Assembly: GCA_943736015.1 (NCBI GenBank)
Contig: OX031061.1
Span: 59,216,192 to 59,280,191 of the forward strand
Direction of reading: 5' to 3'
Source of the DNA: Tridacna crocea
Lineage: Eukaryota; Mollusca; Bivalvia; Cardiida; Cardiidae
Length of the DNA stretch: 64,000 nucleotides
Below are positions 49,099 through 61,546 of this stretch, piece after piece. Numbering within the stretch: the first letter of the stretch is position 1; every line of letters begins with the position of its first letter. The notes under the pieces were generated by a model. That model searched no databases and was not told the origin of the DNA. It was given only the letters and a program-made list of their open reading frames with translations. The position numbers and the translations under genes were made by a program.

Positions 49099-49171
49099 GC
49101 CATGAAGATATTCCTAAGAATGCTCCGAATGGTCAAGCCATAGTCAACGAACCGAGAGATGAACAGAAGGA
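49099..49171 (+). CDS. Exon 9a: cytoplasmic tail, first copy
   Basis: 73 nt with acceptor CCAATGTTTCAG and donor GA|GTAAGT; enters in phase 1 and leaves in phase 2. It encodes GHEDIPKNAPNGQAIVNEPR followed by DEQK, polar and acidic as expected for a receptor tail. A copy with the same length, phase and C-terminal wording (GQAIVNEPRDEQ) lies at 61474-61546. The protein-level match in an otherwise unconserved region is the main evidence that both are exons. The intron before it is about 11.9 kb. Confidence 0.75.
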
Positions 49172-49737
49172 GTAAGTTCATTTATAATACGATTCACGGG
49201 GTGTATTTGTTAAATATTAGACTTTAATAATCCTTTCAACGCCATAGGCGAAAAACAGATGCTTACATCGCAGACGGCATGGATCAACATCAGACAAAAC
49301 GATGAGCACAGTCTGGATGCATATTCATTAACCATTCTTACCCCTTGCCATGTTGTATATATCAAATAAGAATTTAAAGACAATAGTAAAAATATGAACG
49401 ATGTTATTCCAAATGTATATATGTCGAAGAAAAATATCTCCATATCGGATAGTGTAGATCAAAGATCAGAACCTCAGTCTGATCTCGATCTATACTGTCC
49501 GTAAAGGTCAGCGAGTTGAGCTTAGCACCATAGGTACGATATTACTAGTATTTTGTCTAATGTTCATCGATTTTCTTCATTAGAAAGTAAAACAACCAAA
49601 GGGTTTAGCCAATCAGAATTTGTGTTACTTTCAAATTTAGATCTTTATGTTATTTGGGTCTAAAAAACAAATCTATAAAAAAAATCCATCCATCACAGAT
49701 TTATGATAACGAGAGCAAAGAAATGAAATGATAAAAG

Positions 49738-49915
49738 CGGTATAAAGCATGGAGCCATGCCGAAGTAAAATTGAGAAGAGGTTTACGATAACAGACACCA
49801 TGTATGAGAAAATAGGACAGACACCATGTATGAGAAAAGCGGTATAAAGGTTGGAGCCATGCCAAAGTACAATTGACAAGTTTACGATAACAGACACCAT
49901 GTATGAGAAAATCAT
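49738..49915. repeat. Short tandem duplication, about 110 bp
   Basis: GCGGTATAAAG...GGAGCCATGCC...TTTACGATAACAGACACCATG occurs twice (from about 49738 and 49848), with a third partial GACAGACACCATGTATGAGA between. Non-coding. Confidence 0.6.
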
Positions 49916-50975
49916 GGAGAAATCATCTTAGAATTTGAATGAAACTGACAAAAGTTACATCTAAAGTAATAGATAGTAAAAGTATAGATTTATATTATTT
50001 AAGCAGAAAACGGGGCCTCATATTTTAACAGAAGTACAGTTTTTTCAGTTATGCTTGCTGTTCCGTTTACTGTGCAAAACCATCGGAGGAAGTTAAGCTT
50101 CAGAACAAAAACTTTAAGTCTCAGTAAAGCCCAAATGAATAAACAACCTGTCTGTAAAATAAAAGTAAATTTCATATTTACCGTGGAAAAAACGTTCCAG
50201 GCAATGGCGGAAAAAAGAATACTTTCTACCATGCCGCATTACACCTTTGTTTACATAAATTATTGCATAAAACGTGTCTTTTTGGGCCGTTATAAGCATG
50301 TATTAACGGGTAAAAATCGGGCGGTTAACGGGAGAAAACGTGTAATCAGTAAATTCACGCGCCGTTAACGGCCAGGTTTGTACTATCAATATCCTGGATT
50401 TGGGCCTACCTTGTAAACAACGTTTGTCCTTGTCAGATTTTCCCTAGACTCCGACCATCAAACTGTAGGAATTCATACCATATTCGATCCTTTTCATGGC
50501 ATGTCTTTGATGATATTAGTACACCACAAACAAACCTTTGCACAGAATCTCAGTTTAATCGAGATCTGAACAAAAATTCACCCGTGAAATGTACTCTAAA
50601 CCAGCTACATCCCACCCACTTTTTAACGTGACCGGTCCGCCTCGCTTGATGTAGATCGAACCCTCTGTCGCCTACAGTTACAGAAATTTATATACACGCT
50701 TTCATCCTAGTTGTAGTCTTCCAAACGTGTGCAAGTTTATTCCACATAAGTCCAGTGTGTATTAAAAATTAATAGAAGTGTATTTACAACGAGAGAATCT
50801 GGCATACAGGACTAACGGTCCTTTCCTAATCGTAACAAAAACTTCTTCGCCGACTTCCGGTTTTGACCCATTTACGTACAGTACATTTGAAGTTCGCTTA
50901 TTTGCATTTCTATGAAAATACTTTGCTATCTGTGCAAATTATTGTTAAAATACCTTTACCTTATGCAATAATAGC

Positions 50976-51114
50976 GTTAATTCACGTCTTTTTTCGGTCA
51001 TTAACATTCGCAGAGGCCCTCAAAATACTTAAACACCCTCGTGCTTCGCACTCGGGCGTTAAAGCATTTTCCGGGCCTCTGCGAATGGTAACGGCCTCAA
51101 AAACGTGAATTAAC
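50976..51114. repeat. Nested palindromic element
   Basis: Outer arms GTTAATTCACGT (50976-50987) and ACGTGAATTAAC (51103-51114), inner arms CATTCGCAGAGGCCC (51005-51019) and GGGCCTCTGCGAATG (51073-51087). The centre has a further small hairpin, CTCGTGCTTCGCACTCGG. Nothing coding is seen. Confidence 0.65.
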
Positions 51115-51510
51115 CCTATATAATCGCCGCTGATTAACGGACTTTTCGTCGTAAATCTCCGCACTGACGTAATATTGACTCGAGGCGTTGAAACAAAACT
51201 TTCATTCACTTGATCGTTTTGTCCCTTTTCTAGGCGTGAAAAACGTAAGTATATCGACATCTTAAACAAAACGACTACACAGGCTGATCATCGTTCATTT
51301 ATTTATTATCAATACATGAAGTGTCTACTACATCTACATAAGAAAACAGAATCAGAATGCACAATTTTACGCTCCGATGACATACTATTGGAAGTGTAAA
51401 CAGTATTTCTGTGTAGCACTAATGAAATGCAATGGTATCACAAGACATTCTCGAAGGCCTAGTTCGAATATACACGAACAATAACGAAGGTTGAATTCCC
51501 GGTGTTATGG
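51110..51510. repeat. Dispersed repeat, inverted copy of 8350-8770
   Basis: The order of shared words here, TTTTCGTCGTAAATCTCCGC near 51142 and TGATCGTTTTGTCCC near 51212, with ACAATAACGAAGGTTGA near 51478, is the reverse complement of the order near 8380-8740. The sequences are diverged. No ORF is supported in either copy. Confidence 0.45.
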
Positions 51511-51800
51511 CGGTGTAAACACCACATTCACGTCGAGCCGTGGTTTTTCTTAGTTTTGCACTTTGCAACAAGACGCGGAGTTTTGGTTGAATCTGAAGTG
51601 AGTACATATATACCCGACGTGGATTAGACGTGCATTCAAGACTCAAGTAGTTAATAGTTGGGCTTCAAACTTTGTTTTTTCCAAATCATATCAAGGCAAA
51701 CTGTCCATGGATATCGAAAAATACCAAAGTATACTAATCAAAAAAGCTAAAGTGACATGAGTAAATCCAAGAAAACGCCAATAACGACTGAAGGTAGTAA

Positions 51801-52266
51801 CGAGAACTCTCGTCACCACTTGAACCTAACGATCCAAAGAAAGCAAGAGCACTCTCATTTTCATCGGATATGTCAGATACAGAGGGTTCAGCAGGAGCCA
51901 TTATGAATGTTAGTTTGCAGGAAGATGATATTGTAAAGATAGGTGATCTTCTAAAAAGTACTTTTGAATCCCAGCTTTCAACTATTGTTTCAAATATTAT
52001 CGATGGAGTGGTGCATGGTCTTCTGCAGAAAATGGAGGCTTTAGAATCTGAAAACGATTTCTTGAAAATCAAGGTAAATGAGCTTGAAAAAAAATAAACT
52101 CATCCAGGCACAAGACCGCCAAGACAAAGCAGACCAGTATAGTCGTCGCATTCGTTTTAGGCTCTCTGGAATTCGTGAGGCTGAAGATGAGTCAACTGAC
52201 CAAATAATGCTAGATATGGCCAAGGCCATCGGTGTCGATCTTAAACTAGAAGAGATAGATGGTTAG
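51801..52266 (+). pseudogene. LINE ORF1-like remnant, frameshifted
   Basis: An open frame from 51801 reads SPLEPNDPKKARALSFSSD and on to a heptad-rich coiled coil ending NDFLKIKVNELEKK, then hits TAA in an A-run at about 52090. Shifting frame there continues as QDRQDKADQYSRRIRFRLSG followed by AIGVDLKLEEID and a stop. Coiled coil followed by an RRM-like start (R-x-R-x-SGI) matches ORF1 proteins of L1-like elements found next to an ORF2 in many invertebrates. No ORF2 follows. It is decayed and probably inactive. Confidence 0.7.
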
Positions 52267-52479
52267 GTCTCACAGATTAAAGGTGAGTATTTAGAATTTT
52301 CACATCACACCAAAATAAAAAATATATGTCACTGAAATTTATATGAAAAAAAAAAAAAAAAAAACAATACAAATTATCAGTAATTAAGAATCATAAAGTT
52401 CTAAAAAAAATGTTTGGTGGTATTCCCTTAAAAGGCTACGTAGCCTCTTAAGCTATTTTTAGATTTCCCGCCAAAATAG

Positions 52480-53720
52480 AAACAAGAGCCGTCAGAGACG
52501 GGTTATGCTCCCCGAACAAGTCCTTGTCATAAAATATAAGAAACTGATATAAATTCACTTCTTTTATCCTAGAAGAACCTGTTCATGCCCACCAAAATTT
52601 GAAGTGAAAAGGCAATTACTATCTTAGAGATAGCCAACATAAACTTGTAGAGGACAATAAGCCCAATAAGCCCCCTGTAAGCCCCCTTTTCCCATAAGAC
52701 AATATTGGATCATTGCAATAAATACAACGGGTGTGTGGTTTGTGGCATTTTTTAATAATAATTCAAAATTCGAAATTTCATAAAATTTTGAGCAGTCATG
52801 TATTAAATATTACATAAAACAATTTTTTACATGAAGCCCCCTTTTGCCGCGCCGCAGCCTGAAATTGAGAAAAAGGAAGAGAGGTAAATGGGCAACGTTC
52901 CAACAAGTTCAGATTTGAAATTTCACAAAGTTTTGAGCACTGATGAAGGAGAACCTAGTGAAAAACAATTTTTTCCATGAAGTCCCCTTCTTCCGTGATG
53001 CAGCCTTAATTTGAGAAACCAAGAAAGACGTATTTGCGCATTAATAATTCATAGATTGCAAAAACAAAGGGCACATGTTGAAACTTGTAAAACAAGATAT
53101 AACCATGAAATGTTGACAAAAACTGAACAAGATATTAGTAAAAATTGCAATTTTGCAGTAGGGCCCCTTTTTCATTTTACAAGAAATCCCCTTTTTCCAT
53201 GACAGAGGGTCAAATTGAAAAACACATAGATAAATAAACAAGAGCACATGGTGAAACTTTGAAAAAATAATATAACCATGAAGTTTAATGAAATTTCGAC
53301 CAAAACTGAATGAAATATTAGTAAAAATTGGTATTTTGCAAGAAGCCCCCTTTTTCCATGACAGAACGCCAACTTAAAAAATGTCCAGATTAAAAATAGC
53401 AAGGGAACATGCTAAAACTTTCCATGAACAATATAACCATGAAGTTTCATGATATTTTGACAAAAACTGAATGAGATATTGGTAAAAATTGCAAAATTTG
53501 CATTAAGCCCTTTTTTCCATGACACAGGGTCAAATTGAAAATCTGGGAAAATAATATCGGCGCCTTACCCTAAGGAGTTCATATATGAAGTTTCATCCAA
53601 TTTGGTCCAAGGATTGTGGAGAAATTGCTTCGGACGGACGGACGGACAGACGGAAGGACGGACGGACGGACAGACGAAGCGGCGACTATATGCTCGCCCT
53701 TCGAGGAGCATAAAAAAAAC
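52480..53720. mobile_element. Pearl-like element with about 158-bp monomers
   Basis: Begins near 52483 with AACAAGAGCCGTCAGAGACG and carries several monomers with CCCCCTTTTTCCATGACA steps (about 53187, 53345, 53505). It ends in a (GGAC)n tract at 53632-53675 and a hairpin ATGCTCGCCCTTCGAGGAGC at about 53690. The architecture equals that of the 26-kb element with another core sequence. Confidence 0.65.
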
Positions 53721-55479
53721 ATTGTGAGAGTGTTAAGTGACTTGCACAGAAATCACGACAAATTATAGTGAAATTTACAAGTTACCGTGCAAGAAACAAG
53801 GTACTGAAGCTAAAGGCACAGCTCAAACATAACGGGTATCCTAGCGCATTGGTTAACGAAAACCTCACCACAACTCGATCTTCTATTTTCTTCTAAAAAC
53901 GCAAACTGCTAAAGGATGGTCACAAACAGGGCACATGGACCTCGGATGGTGTCATCATCGTGAAGGGAAAGGACGACCGTAAAAGGTGCATTGAAACGCA
54001 GAGAGTAACTTAGACGCTCTCAAAGTAAACCTCGGAATCAATACCTAAGCTTGAGATAGCGGCTTACTATTTTGAACAGTATAGTTGATTGCAATACTAT
54101 TCAATGATCTGTTGATCACGAGCGATTTAAACTAGGACTTGTGTACACAAATTCAAAAACTCAGTCTTTGTTTGTGAGATGAATGTACCTTAACCCTTTA
54201 CCAAAAGACACAATTTTAGACTGGAGCATATTCAAAGCATTTGCAGACGACACATGGTGCTAAATTGATAATTTCTCTCTCTGGCAAAGAAAAAAGTTCT
54301 GGAAAAATAAGATAATGGTGATTACAAGCATTGTCATGTTTCCTCTTGAGTCATTGAGGGTCGAGACTGTATGGTAATGAGTGAAATGTGTTTGTATGAC
54401 ACTTAAACATATCCCTTATCAACTATGCTTGTACGATTGCCTAATTTTTGTCCCTTGAAAGCATTTTGGAAAGAAACGGGTCGTTAGCAACGAAGCATTT
54501 TTTTTCCTTTTAACGTTTACATTCTGCGTAAATCGTAGACCGCATTATAAACAAAATCAGACTATTCTACTTGGAGAAAACATAATGAAGTATTTTCATT
54601 TCAGTGCAGTTTAGGATATTTCTTCTCGTCATAGCTTTGCTAAGCTGTCTTAGTGTAGCGGATGGCGTAGATCCAAGATCGGACTTCACGTTCTGTGCGG
54701 CCTGATCTAAACCTGCTCTATCGCAATTTCTGAGGAAAGGACTTAAATTGCTTGTCGTTAAAAAGAAATCCAATCTCCCTCTCTGTAAAGATGAAAAGCT
54801 TTCCCGGTATACTTCCTAGTCTCCCCATGTATCTGTCTAAATGGGTCCATATATGATTATTTTCATATTCTCCCATATAACCAGTATAGATAGATTACCA
54901 TTAAATGCATTGTGTACGTAAATTTTATGATCGTGTGTTCTGTTTGTGTAGAAGGAATTAAAGAAAAAGTGGGGTAGAATTTGTGTACATTTTGCGAGAG
55001 TGGAATAACTGTATACACGATTTTATTTATACATAATACATTATTAACGGACCTCAATCGCAACTTTGAAACCTAAAGACCCGGCTGCCACCCAAAAGTT
55101 GGGTTTGGCCTTCGATCTAGAATCAATTACGGGAAAAGGCCGTAGTAAACAAGTATGCGAATTATTGCTTTACCCGCATTGTTTCAAAAGGTATTATTAT
55201 CAAGACGCAAGAACTCGTGTTGATGAACAGTCAAAGTTTCATACAAGTGCGCAAAATGGAAGGAAAAGTAAATGTTAAAAGTAAAAAAAAGGAGAAAGCC
55301 GTCAGAGGTCAGATAAAAGGTTGCATACACAGCCTAGTCGATTCCGGCACATACTGGCTGCAAGTTCAAGAATGTGACCCAAGATCAGACTGCACGTATA
55401 TACTATAACCGCACAAAGTTTCATTAAAATCTGAAAATGAAACAAGTAAAACTTTGTAGCAATCGTCTTTAAGAAATAC

Positions 55480-56010
55480 AATTTTTCTGGTGGACAAATT
55501 TTTCTGAAAGTTTCCACACTTACAGTGTTTATAATTTTTAACAATAAGAAGTAAAAATGGCACCTATCCGTGCTTATTTCGTCAGAAAACAAGGATGTAG
55601 TTGACAATGGCAGTAATTTTTTTCAAGGAAAAAAAAAAAGGAATACAAGGTCAGTAGACACAGTGGAAAAAGAAGAAATTGCTCAAAAGGAGTGATTTTT
55701 CCTTTTTCAACAATAATTTTCAAAGTTGAAACAGCTGAAGTACCAACACTTACAATTTCCTGCCTTTGTTTCCTTGCGTGGTATGTAACGTTGTGTCCAT
55801 AGAGTTTTGATTATTTCACGGGTACAGTTCACAGTTCCTTCTTTTTTCTTTATCAATACTACCCGAAGAAAGGGCTACTTGTTTAAGTGCACCAGTTTTA
55901 GGACCATATATGCAAAAAAGACATAGGGACACTTTCGATATAGTATCCATGACAAAAGCACATGCGCAGTAACATGTGTCTGATTTTTTTCCCTGATATA
56001 TGTCACTTAG
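55480..56010. repeat. Duplicated block, copy 1
   Basis: Diverged match to 63210-63960: AATTGCTCAAAAGGAGTGA / AATTGCTCAAAAAGGAACGA, ATAATTTTCAAAGTTG, TTTCCTGCCT, and the right end TATCCATGACAAAAGCACAT. Together with the 9a/9b similarity this indicates that a larger segment including the tail exon was duplicated. Confidence 0.65.
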
Positions 56011-56469
56011 TTTGCCGGCTATCTTTCAGGTCAGATGTCGGTGAGGCGATTATTGGTATGTATTACGATAACTATTGATTCCGGCGTTCCTGAATGACAA
56101 AATTCCACCTTTTTCCTAATTTCCACTAAGCCGCATCGTTTGGTATTGCAGACTGCGAATTGCATAGATCAAGATCAGACTGCAAAGAACATATGGTCTG
56201 ATGTTCGATACCTACCGTCTGCTTGTTCATGTAAATGAACGAGACAAATTTGCCTGTAAACGTGCCTGGGTCATCTGATGAAAAAAAACTATTTGAAAAG
56301 AAAATAAATGGCTTGAGAATTGGAATGTGCATAACTGTTTTTAAACGTGAAAGTTATAACAAGACTGATGCTGCATATTTTTTTAATTACTGTATCATAT
56401 CTTTTTATCTCTTTTTGCCTGGTCAATAAAAATCGTATAAATATTGAACTTATCTATTCGAAATTAATG

Positions 56470-59362
56470 GCTTCTTTTTAGCTCCACGGGCTGATGACCA
56501 GTAACCTCATATCACGACACAGTTTCCGTCGTGAGTGCGTGTGTGCGGTTACTCCAGTTTTAAGCATCTTCTTCTCTTAATCTTTTTTAACCAATTTTGA
56601 TGAAAGTTCACCGAAATGATCCCACCATAGCCTTCTTTAACATTTATGGCTAAAAAAAAAAAAAAAAAACTCTAGTTAGGCTAAGGCCCAAGTCAAAAAA
56701 GGACCATATGTTCAATCTTTTTTTAATCCATCTGGTAGAAAAATTCAAATTGTACAGTGAGTTAGGATAGCCTATAAGAGTCACTTTAAGCATGAATGCC
56801 AAATCCGAAAGTGCAGATTTTTTTATGCTAATAAACGCACCTACCCAATATTTGCCTATAATGTAAATTAAACTTTTCCTATATTCACAATAATGAAACA
56901 AACAATGAAACAATGCAGTCTTTTTGACAGATCTTGTGTATTTAAGGTGCTCATTAAAATCCATTTTTTGTAAGACTTATTTTAAATCAAGTCTGACCAA
57001 TTTCACATGCCAAAAAACACCTGATAAATGTTCCTGGCAGAATGAATTGAAACCAATCTCTGAATTTTCAGTCTTCATGTTGAATGTGTTTATATTTCTG
57101 GCCAGATTTATTTACAATTTCGACGAGAGCTACTAGGGCAGACATACAGGACAAAAATTAAGAACAATTATTGAGTTTTAGTATTCAGCACGCCAAAAAA
57201 ATTCTATGTATGAGTGCAACAGTATGATTTGTTATTGCACACTAACCTTTGATTACGTTATTCCATTATATATTCACAACTGTAACGATAAGTATGCCAA
57301 CACTAAGATTTGGGCCTTTTTTTATATCTTAAGCTGTTTTATTTCCTTTGTTATTCTTACTCTCCTACTCTGTTACTCTAGTTCACTGATGCAATAGGGG
57401 ATATAACTTGAAACAAGAGGGCCACGATGGCCTTGTAAAAGACTACAAGCCAAGCATTACATTTCTGGCCAACTGGTTTCAAACTTGAAGACATACAATA
57501 GGCTAAGGCCCAGGTCAAAAAGGGCCATATTTTTATTTTTTTCATCCATCTGTTACTCTAGTTTAGTGATGCAATAGGGGATATAACCTAAAACAAGAGG
57601 GCTCCGAATTGCTCCACTGGCTAATAAGTGAAAAATCTACAAGCCAAACATTACAACTCTGGCAAATTAGTTTCAAACTTGAAGACATACATTGTTTTTT
57701 ATACAATCCTACGAGAAAATTATGATCCCTAGGCAAAACCATTCTTTGACCACAAAGCTATAATTACTTGAATCCTTGTGGAGGTCCACAAAAGAAAGCC
57801 CCGAACTAAATAATACAGGTCTAGAATGTGTGGTTATAAGCAAAATGTTTTTCCAAGTTTCCTGAAAAAATGGCCCTGTAAAACATGAGACACATGAAAC
57901 AAGGCTAAATTGTGTAGTCCTAGGCCATATCATGCAGATCTATTTGCAATCAGTATACTCCGGGAAATATTTAAATTTTATGGCTTGCAACATAAGCTTA
58001 ATTCAGTGCATTTTCAGTAAGTAGGGTAACAAAATGTCGTCTGAAAAAAACCTGCAGCATTTTTATTTCTGGCATCCACCCTCATTTGACTTCTTTATAG
58101 CCGTACTATCACCTGGTACCAATGAATTTTTTCTACCAGACGGATTGAAATCCAGCTGTCCAGGCCTCAGACTTAAGTTGTCATGACAACAAAGTAAAAC
58201 ACATTAAATACCTATACAAATCTTCCAGTCCGAAGCCATTATGCATATGGTTGTTACTTACATGTAATATAATAAACTTGTACCAGAATTCTTGCTGTAT
58301 AAGCCCTTTTATCAAAATTGGACCACTCTGGGCTTCACACACTGATTTGTTGTCAGGAGAAATAGTCCTCTGGAAAATTACCCCCTGGAGATATAGTCTC
58401 GAAACTGCTAGAGGACGATTTATTTGGAGAACTTCTATGATATTGACATTGTTTATGCAACAAATTCCACACTAACAGTTTGTTGTTCACACCTGTCACG
58501 CTCGTCATAGATTGTTTGCACCTGTAAGATTTTTATTTATTGATTTATTTATTCATTTTCTTTTTATTTTATTTTTTCTTAACAAATATGAAATATTCAT
58601 AAAAAAAGCTAGTTATTCGGTCACTGAATCACTAGAAAAGGGATTGTTTCTTTTTTATTTTAGATTTTTTAAATCATTATTAGTTTTCGTACACAGCTCT
58701 ATTTTTCCCTGTCTCAGAAGATCTCCTCTTCTTTTCTGTCTGTCTTTCAATCACATGGCATGGGTGTTCATTGTGTTTTATGGTGGTTTATCATTTTTAG
58801 ATCTATCTCTCAATAAAATAAATTTAACTTCGTGTGTGTGAGTGTAAATTGCATACTCTACAAAAAGCCAAATTTATGTTTCATAGTAATTGGTTCAATT
58901 CTGTTCAATTTATCAATTCGATCCCCCGTATGACTGCTAAAATCCCTAGATTCTATACGTAAATTAACTTTTTTCTCGACAATTCTGTGTTCAAAGAAAG
59001 CAGAAAATATTAACTAAGAGGTTAGTTTAATTGAAATTATACACCACAACTTTTTCTGTACTTGCACATAATCTTTAATTTCAGAACAGTCTTTTCTAGA
59101 AATATTGAAAACATAACTGAAAGGAGGAGATACTAGGACACTTAACTAGGGCATTTTTCTTTTCCAGCATTTTTCTTAAGAAATGTTCTGTTCCCTGTGG
59201 TGATACCTTTTCATTTAAGCTACCTTGATATCTTTTATAGAGCGACAAAAAGACTTTCATGAGAACAGAAATAACCTTATACTTACTGAATTTTTCGGTG
59301 ACAGGATGAATCTTAAAAACAATAGTCACTAGTATTAAATAAACATAAAAACTCAATTTCCC

Positions 59363-59397
<35 letters not shown>

Positions 59398-60450
59398 GAT
59401 GCGGACTCATTATCAAAGTATTTAAACCGCGTAGAATGGCCGAATGATGGCTGTTATGCAATCATACATATTTTATAATTAGTTTAAAACCAAATAATAA
59501 AAAAAGTGATAACTACCTGTGACAGGTGTGAACAGGAACCTATTAGTGTAAAATTAATTGCATAAACAATGACAATGTAATCGAATAGCTCTTGCATCAA
59601 GAAAACCGTAACACAAAGTAAATGCTAAAGTACAAATAAAACTTCAAACACGATTTCAAAGACAATTTTAATAGCAACATTGTATATGTTTTTTCTCTTT
59701 TTGTAATATGGGGACGATTTCTCTAAAATTTAATTTGGGGACGATTTCTCCAGAGACATCATCGACAAGGAGGTTGGGACGATTTCTCCTGGGGACGATT
59801 TCTCCAGGGGACGACTTCTCCAGCATCTACTGATTTCCATAGTGAATACTTCCATTTTTTCCCCGAAACCATTAGGCCTAAAGCTACAAACATTTAGTGT
59901 GTAGTAAGTCTGAGAGACTTGTACCAAAAATCTTTAAATCATAGGCCTTTGGTCAAAATGAACTCTTCCCTGGGGGGTTTCAACTTTAATTTTTGCTTCC
60001 ATAGTAAAAATTTAGTAAAGGTTTCTGACCGGACGGCTTTAGGTAACGGATCCCTAATCGGATTCTTCAAATTATAGCCCTAGGATCAAACTTAGCCCTG
60101 GCCTAGGGGTTACAAGTTTTACATGGGCTGATATAGCTACTACTTAAAAAACATCTTCATGTCCCCAACCGTACGGACTATAACTATCAAACCTGGCATG
60201 TAGATCAATCTAGCAGACCTGGCATGTACACGTAGATCAATCTAGTAGACTTCTACCAAGATTGTCGAAATAAATACCCTAAAACTTTACTCTGCACCAT
60301 AATCACGAATTTCACATGTACTTATACACTAAAAGCTACTCGAATACTCTTGTTACTCGAAGTCCAGGTGTTCCAAATTTTGTATGTAGCTTCATGTATT
60401 GGGCTTATAGCAAGAGTAAAAGTATAGTAAAAGTTTTGGGTCAGTCGTAG
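56470..60450. repeat. Decayed pearl-like repeats and simple sequence
   Basis: Pieces of the element type seen at 41-43 kb: TTTAGCTCCACGGGCTGATG at 56478, AAACAAGAGGGCC ends at about 57412 and a diverged second at 57593, and degenerate 165-bp monomers at 59860-60440 (CTACCAAGATTG, TTACAAGTTTTACATGGGCT). A (GA)n tract lies at 59366-59392 and a GGGGACGATTTCTCC cluster at 59710-59825. I see no exon. Confidence 0.5.
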
Positions 60451-61473
60451 GGGTGACGCAAATTACAGAGGTTTATAACGGTGATAAATTGAAAAAGAAA
60501 CAGTAATCGAAATCAGTATGACTTATCCTCGCATACTGATCAAGTGAAAAGACTCCTATTCACTCATAACAGATAAAATCTGTTGTTACAATTTATCTCA
60601 CTTAATTATTAGACTGCACAATAGCATGATAGATGGTTTTTTGTCGGATAAAAAATGTTCAGATTGGATTTAGAGAGATTCAGTTTACATTAATTGTTAT
60701 GCTTAGATGAGTTGAATTTGAAGCGATATTTGTGTCAATCAGATTTTGATGCGGGAATTTCACCATTCTTGTTATTGAACATATGTGTTTCTGCCACAAA
60801 AATCTTAGAAATTTCCTCGTCAAAGAACTCTATTTTAGGGAATGTTGATATTCGGTATGACCGATTTTTTATTAGAATTGTTTGTTTTCATCGACCTCAT
60901 CTTTAAATTAGCAAAAATACATAAGGCGTTTGAGGGGGGGGGGGGGTATTAGGCTATTTTCCTCTATGACAATTATATTTTCGTATATAATTCTCTTAGT
61001 TTTTGTCTCAGTCAAAGTCAATTTAACGCATTATGCATTTTTCTAAAATGAACTAGGGCGATACAGGGCCCTCATGACCATTTTGTTTAGTCTTACAACC
61101 TCTGCTGTTTACCCATTACGACCTTTTTTTAAAATCGAAACCACGTTTGATATAATCATCGTGTAAAAATAAGCATTGTGTTTAACGTCTTACGTGACGT
61201 CGTTTTATATATATGTACTTCTTTGACGGAAGTAAATCAGATTTAATTTACGGAATCTTCCACTTGTTAATAATTTTTTTGTACATTATGACCTAAAATT
61301 TGCGATGTGTTGTCATTTGATAAAACGAATGTGTCATTCGTTGATCTTTGAGTATTTTTTTCCATTAAAATCGTCTGCAAATATTTTAAGAACGCCAAAA
61401 ACTTCTGCGATAAGATTGTTCTAGACTCGTTCGAGAAATTGCGTCACAAATGTCAACTCTGGAAATGTTTCAG

Positions 61474-61546
61474 GCTATGAAAATGACCCTAAGATTGCTT
61501 CAAGAGGTCAAGCTATAGTCAATGAACCGAGGGATGAACAGAATGG
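61474..61546 (+). CDS. Exon 9b: cytoplasmic tail, second copy
   Basis: 73 nt with acceptor GAAATGTTTCAG and donor GG|GTGAGT. It encodes GYENDPKIASRGQAIVNEPR followed by DEQN. Compared with exon 9a the His-Glu-Asp start is Tyr-Glu-Asn, which makes a Tyr-x-Asn motif of the kind recognised by Grb2-type SH2 domains when phosphorylated. Intron sequence before the exon is also related to that before 9a (GTGACGTC near 61195 and 48823; GATAAAACGAAT near 61320 and 48941). Splicing 9a to 9b would shift the frame, so only one can be used per transcript. Confidence 0.75.

Larger units (their letters stand above)
11909..61546 (+). other. Gene model: six-Ig-domain type I membrane receptor (3' end open)
   Basis: Joining exons 11909-11972 or 12349-12412, then 12909-13247, 21349-21663, 23825-24133, 32112-32393, 35372-35686, 36066-36344, 37080-37229 and 49099-49171 or 61474-61546 gives one open frame of about 708 codons. 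Every intron is GT..AG, and every junction up to the tail is phase 1, the usual pattern for Ig-domain exons. The order is signal peptide, Ig1-Ig6, transmembrane helix, basic stop-transfer, tail. There are many N-x-S/T sequons in the Ig exons, as expected for an ectodomain. The family role (cell adhesion or immune-type recognition) is inferred from architecture only. The stop codon is not firmly placed; a candidate further tail exon lies near 62.1 kb. No named orthologue is claimed. Confidence 0.85.
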
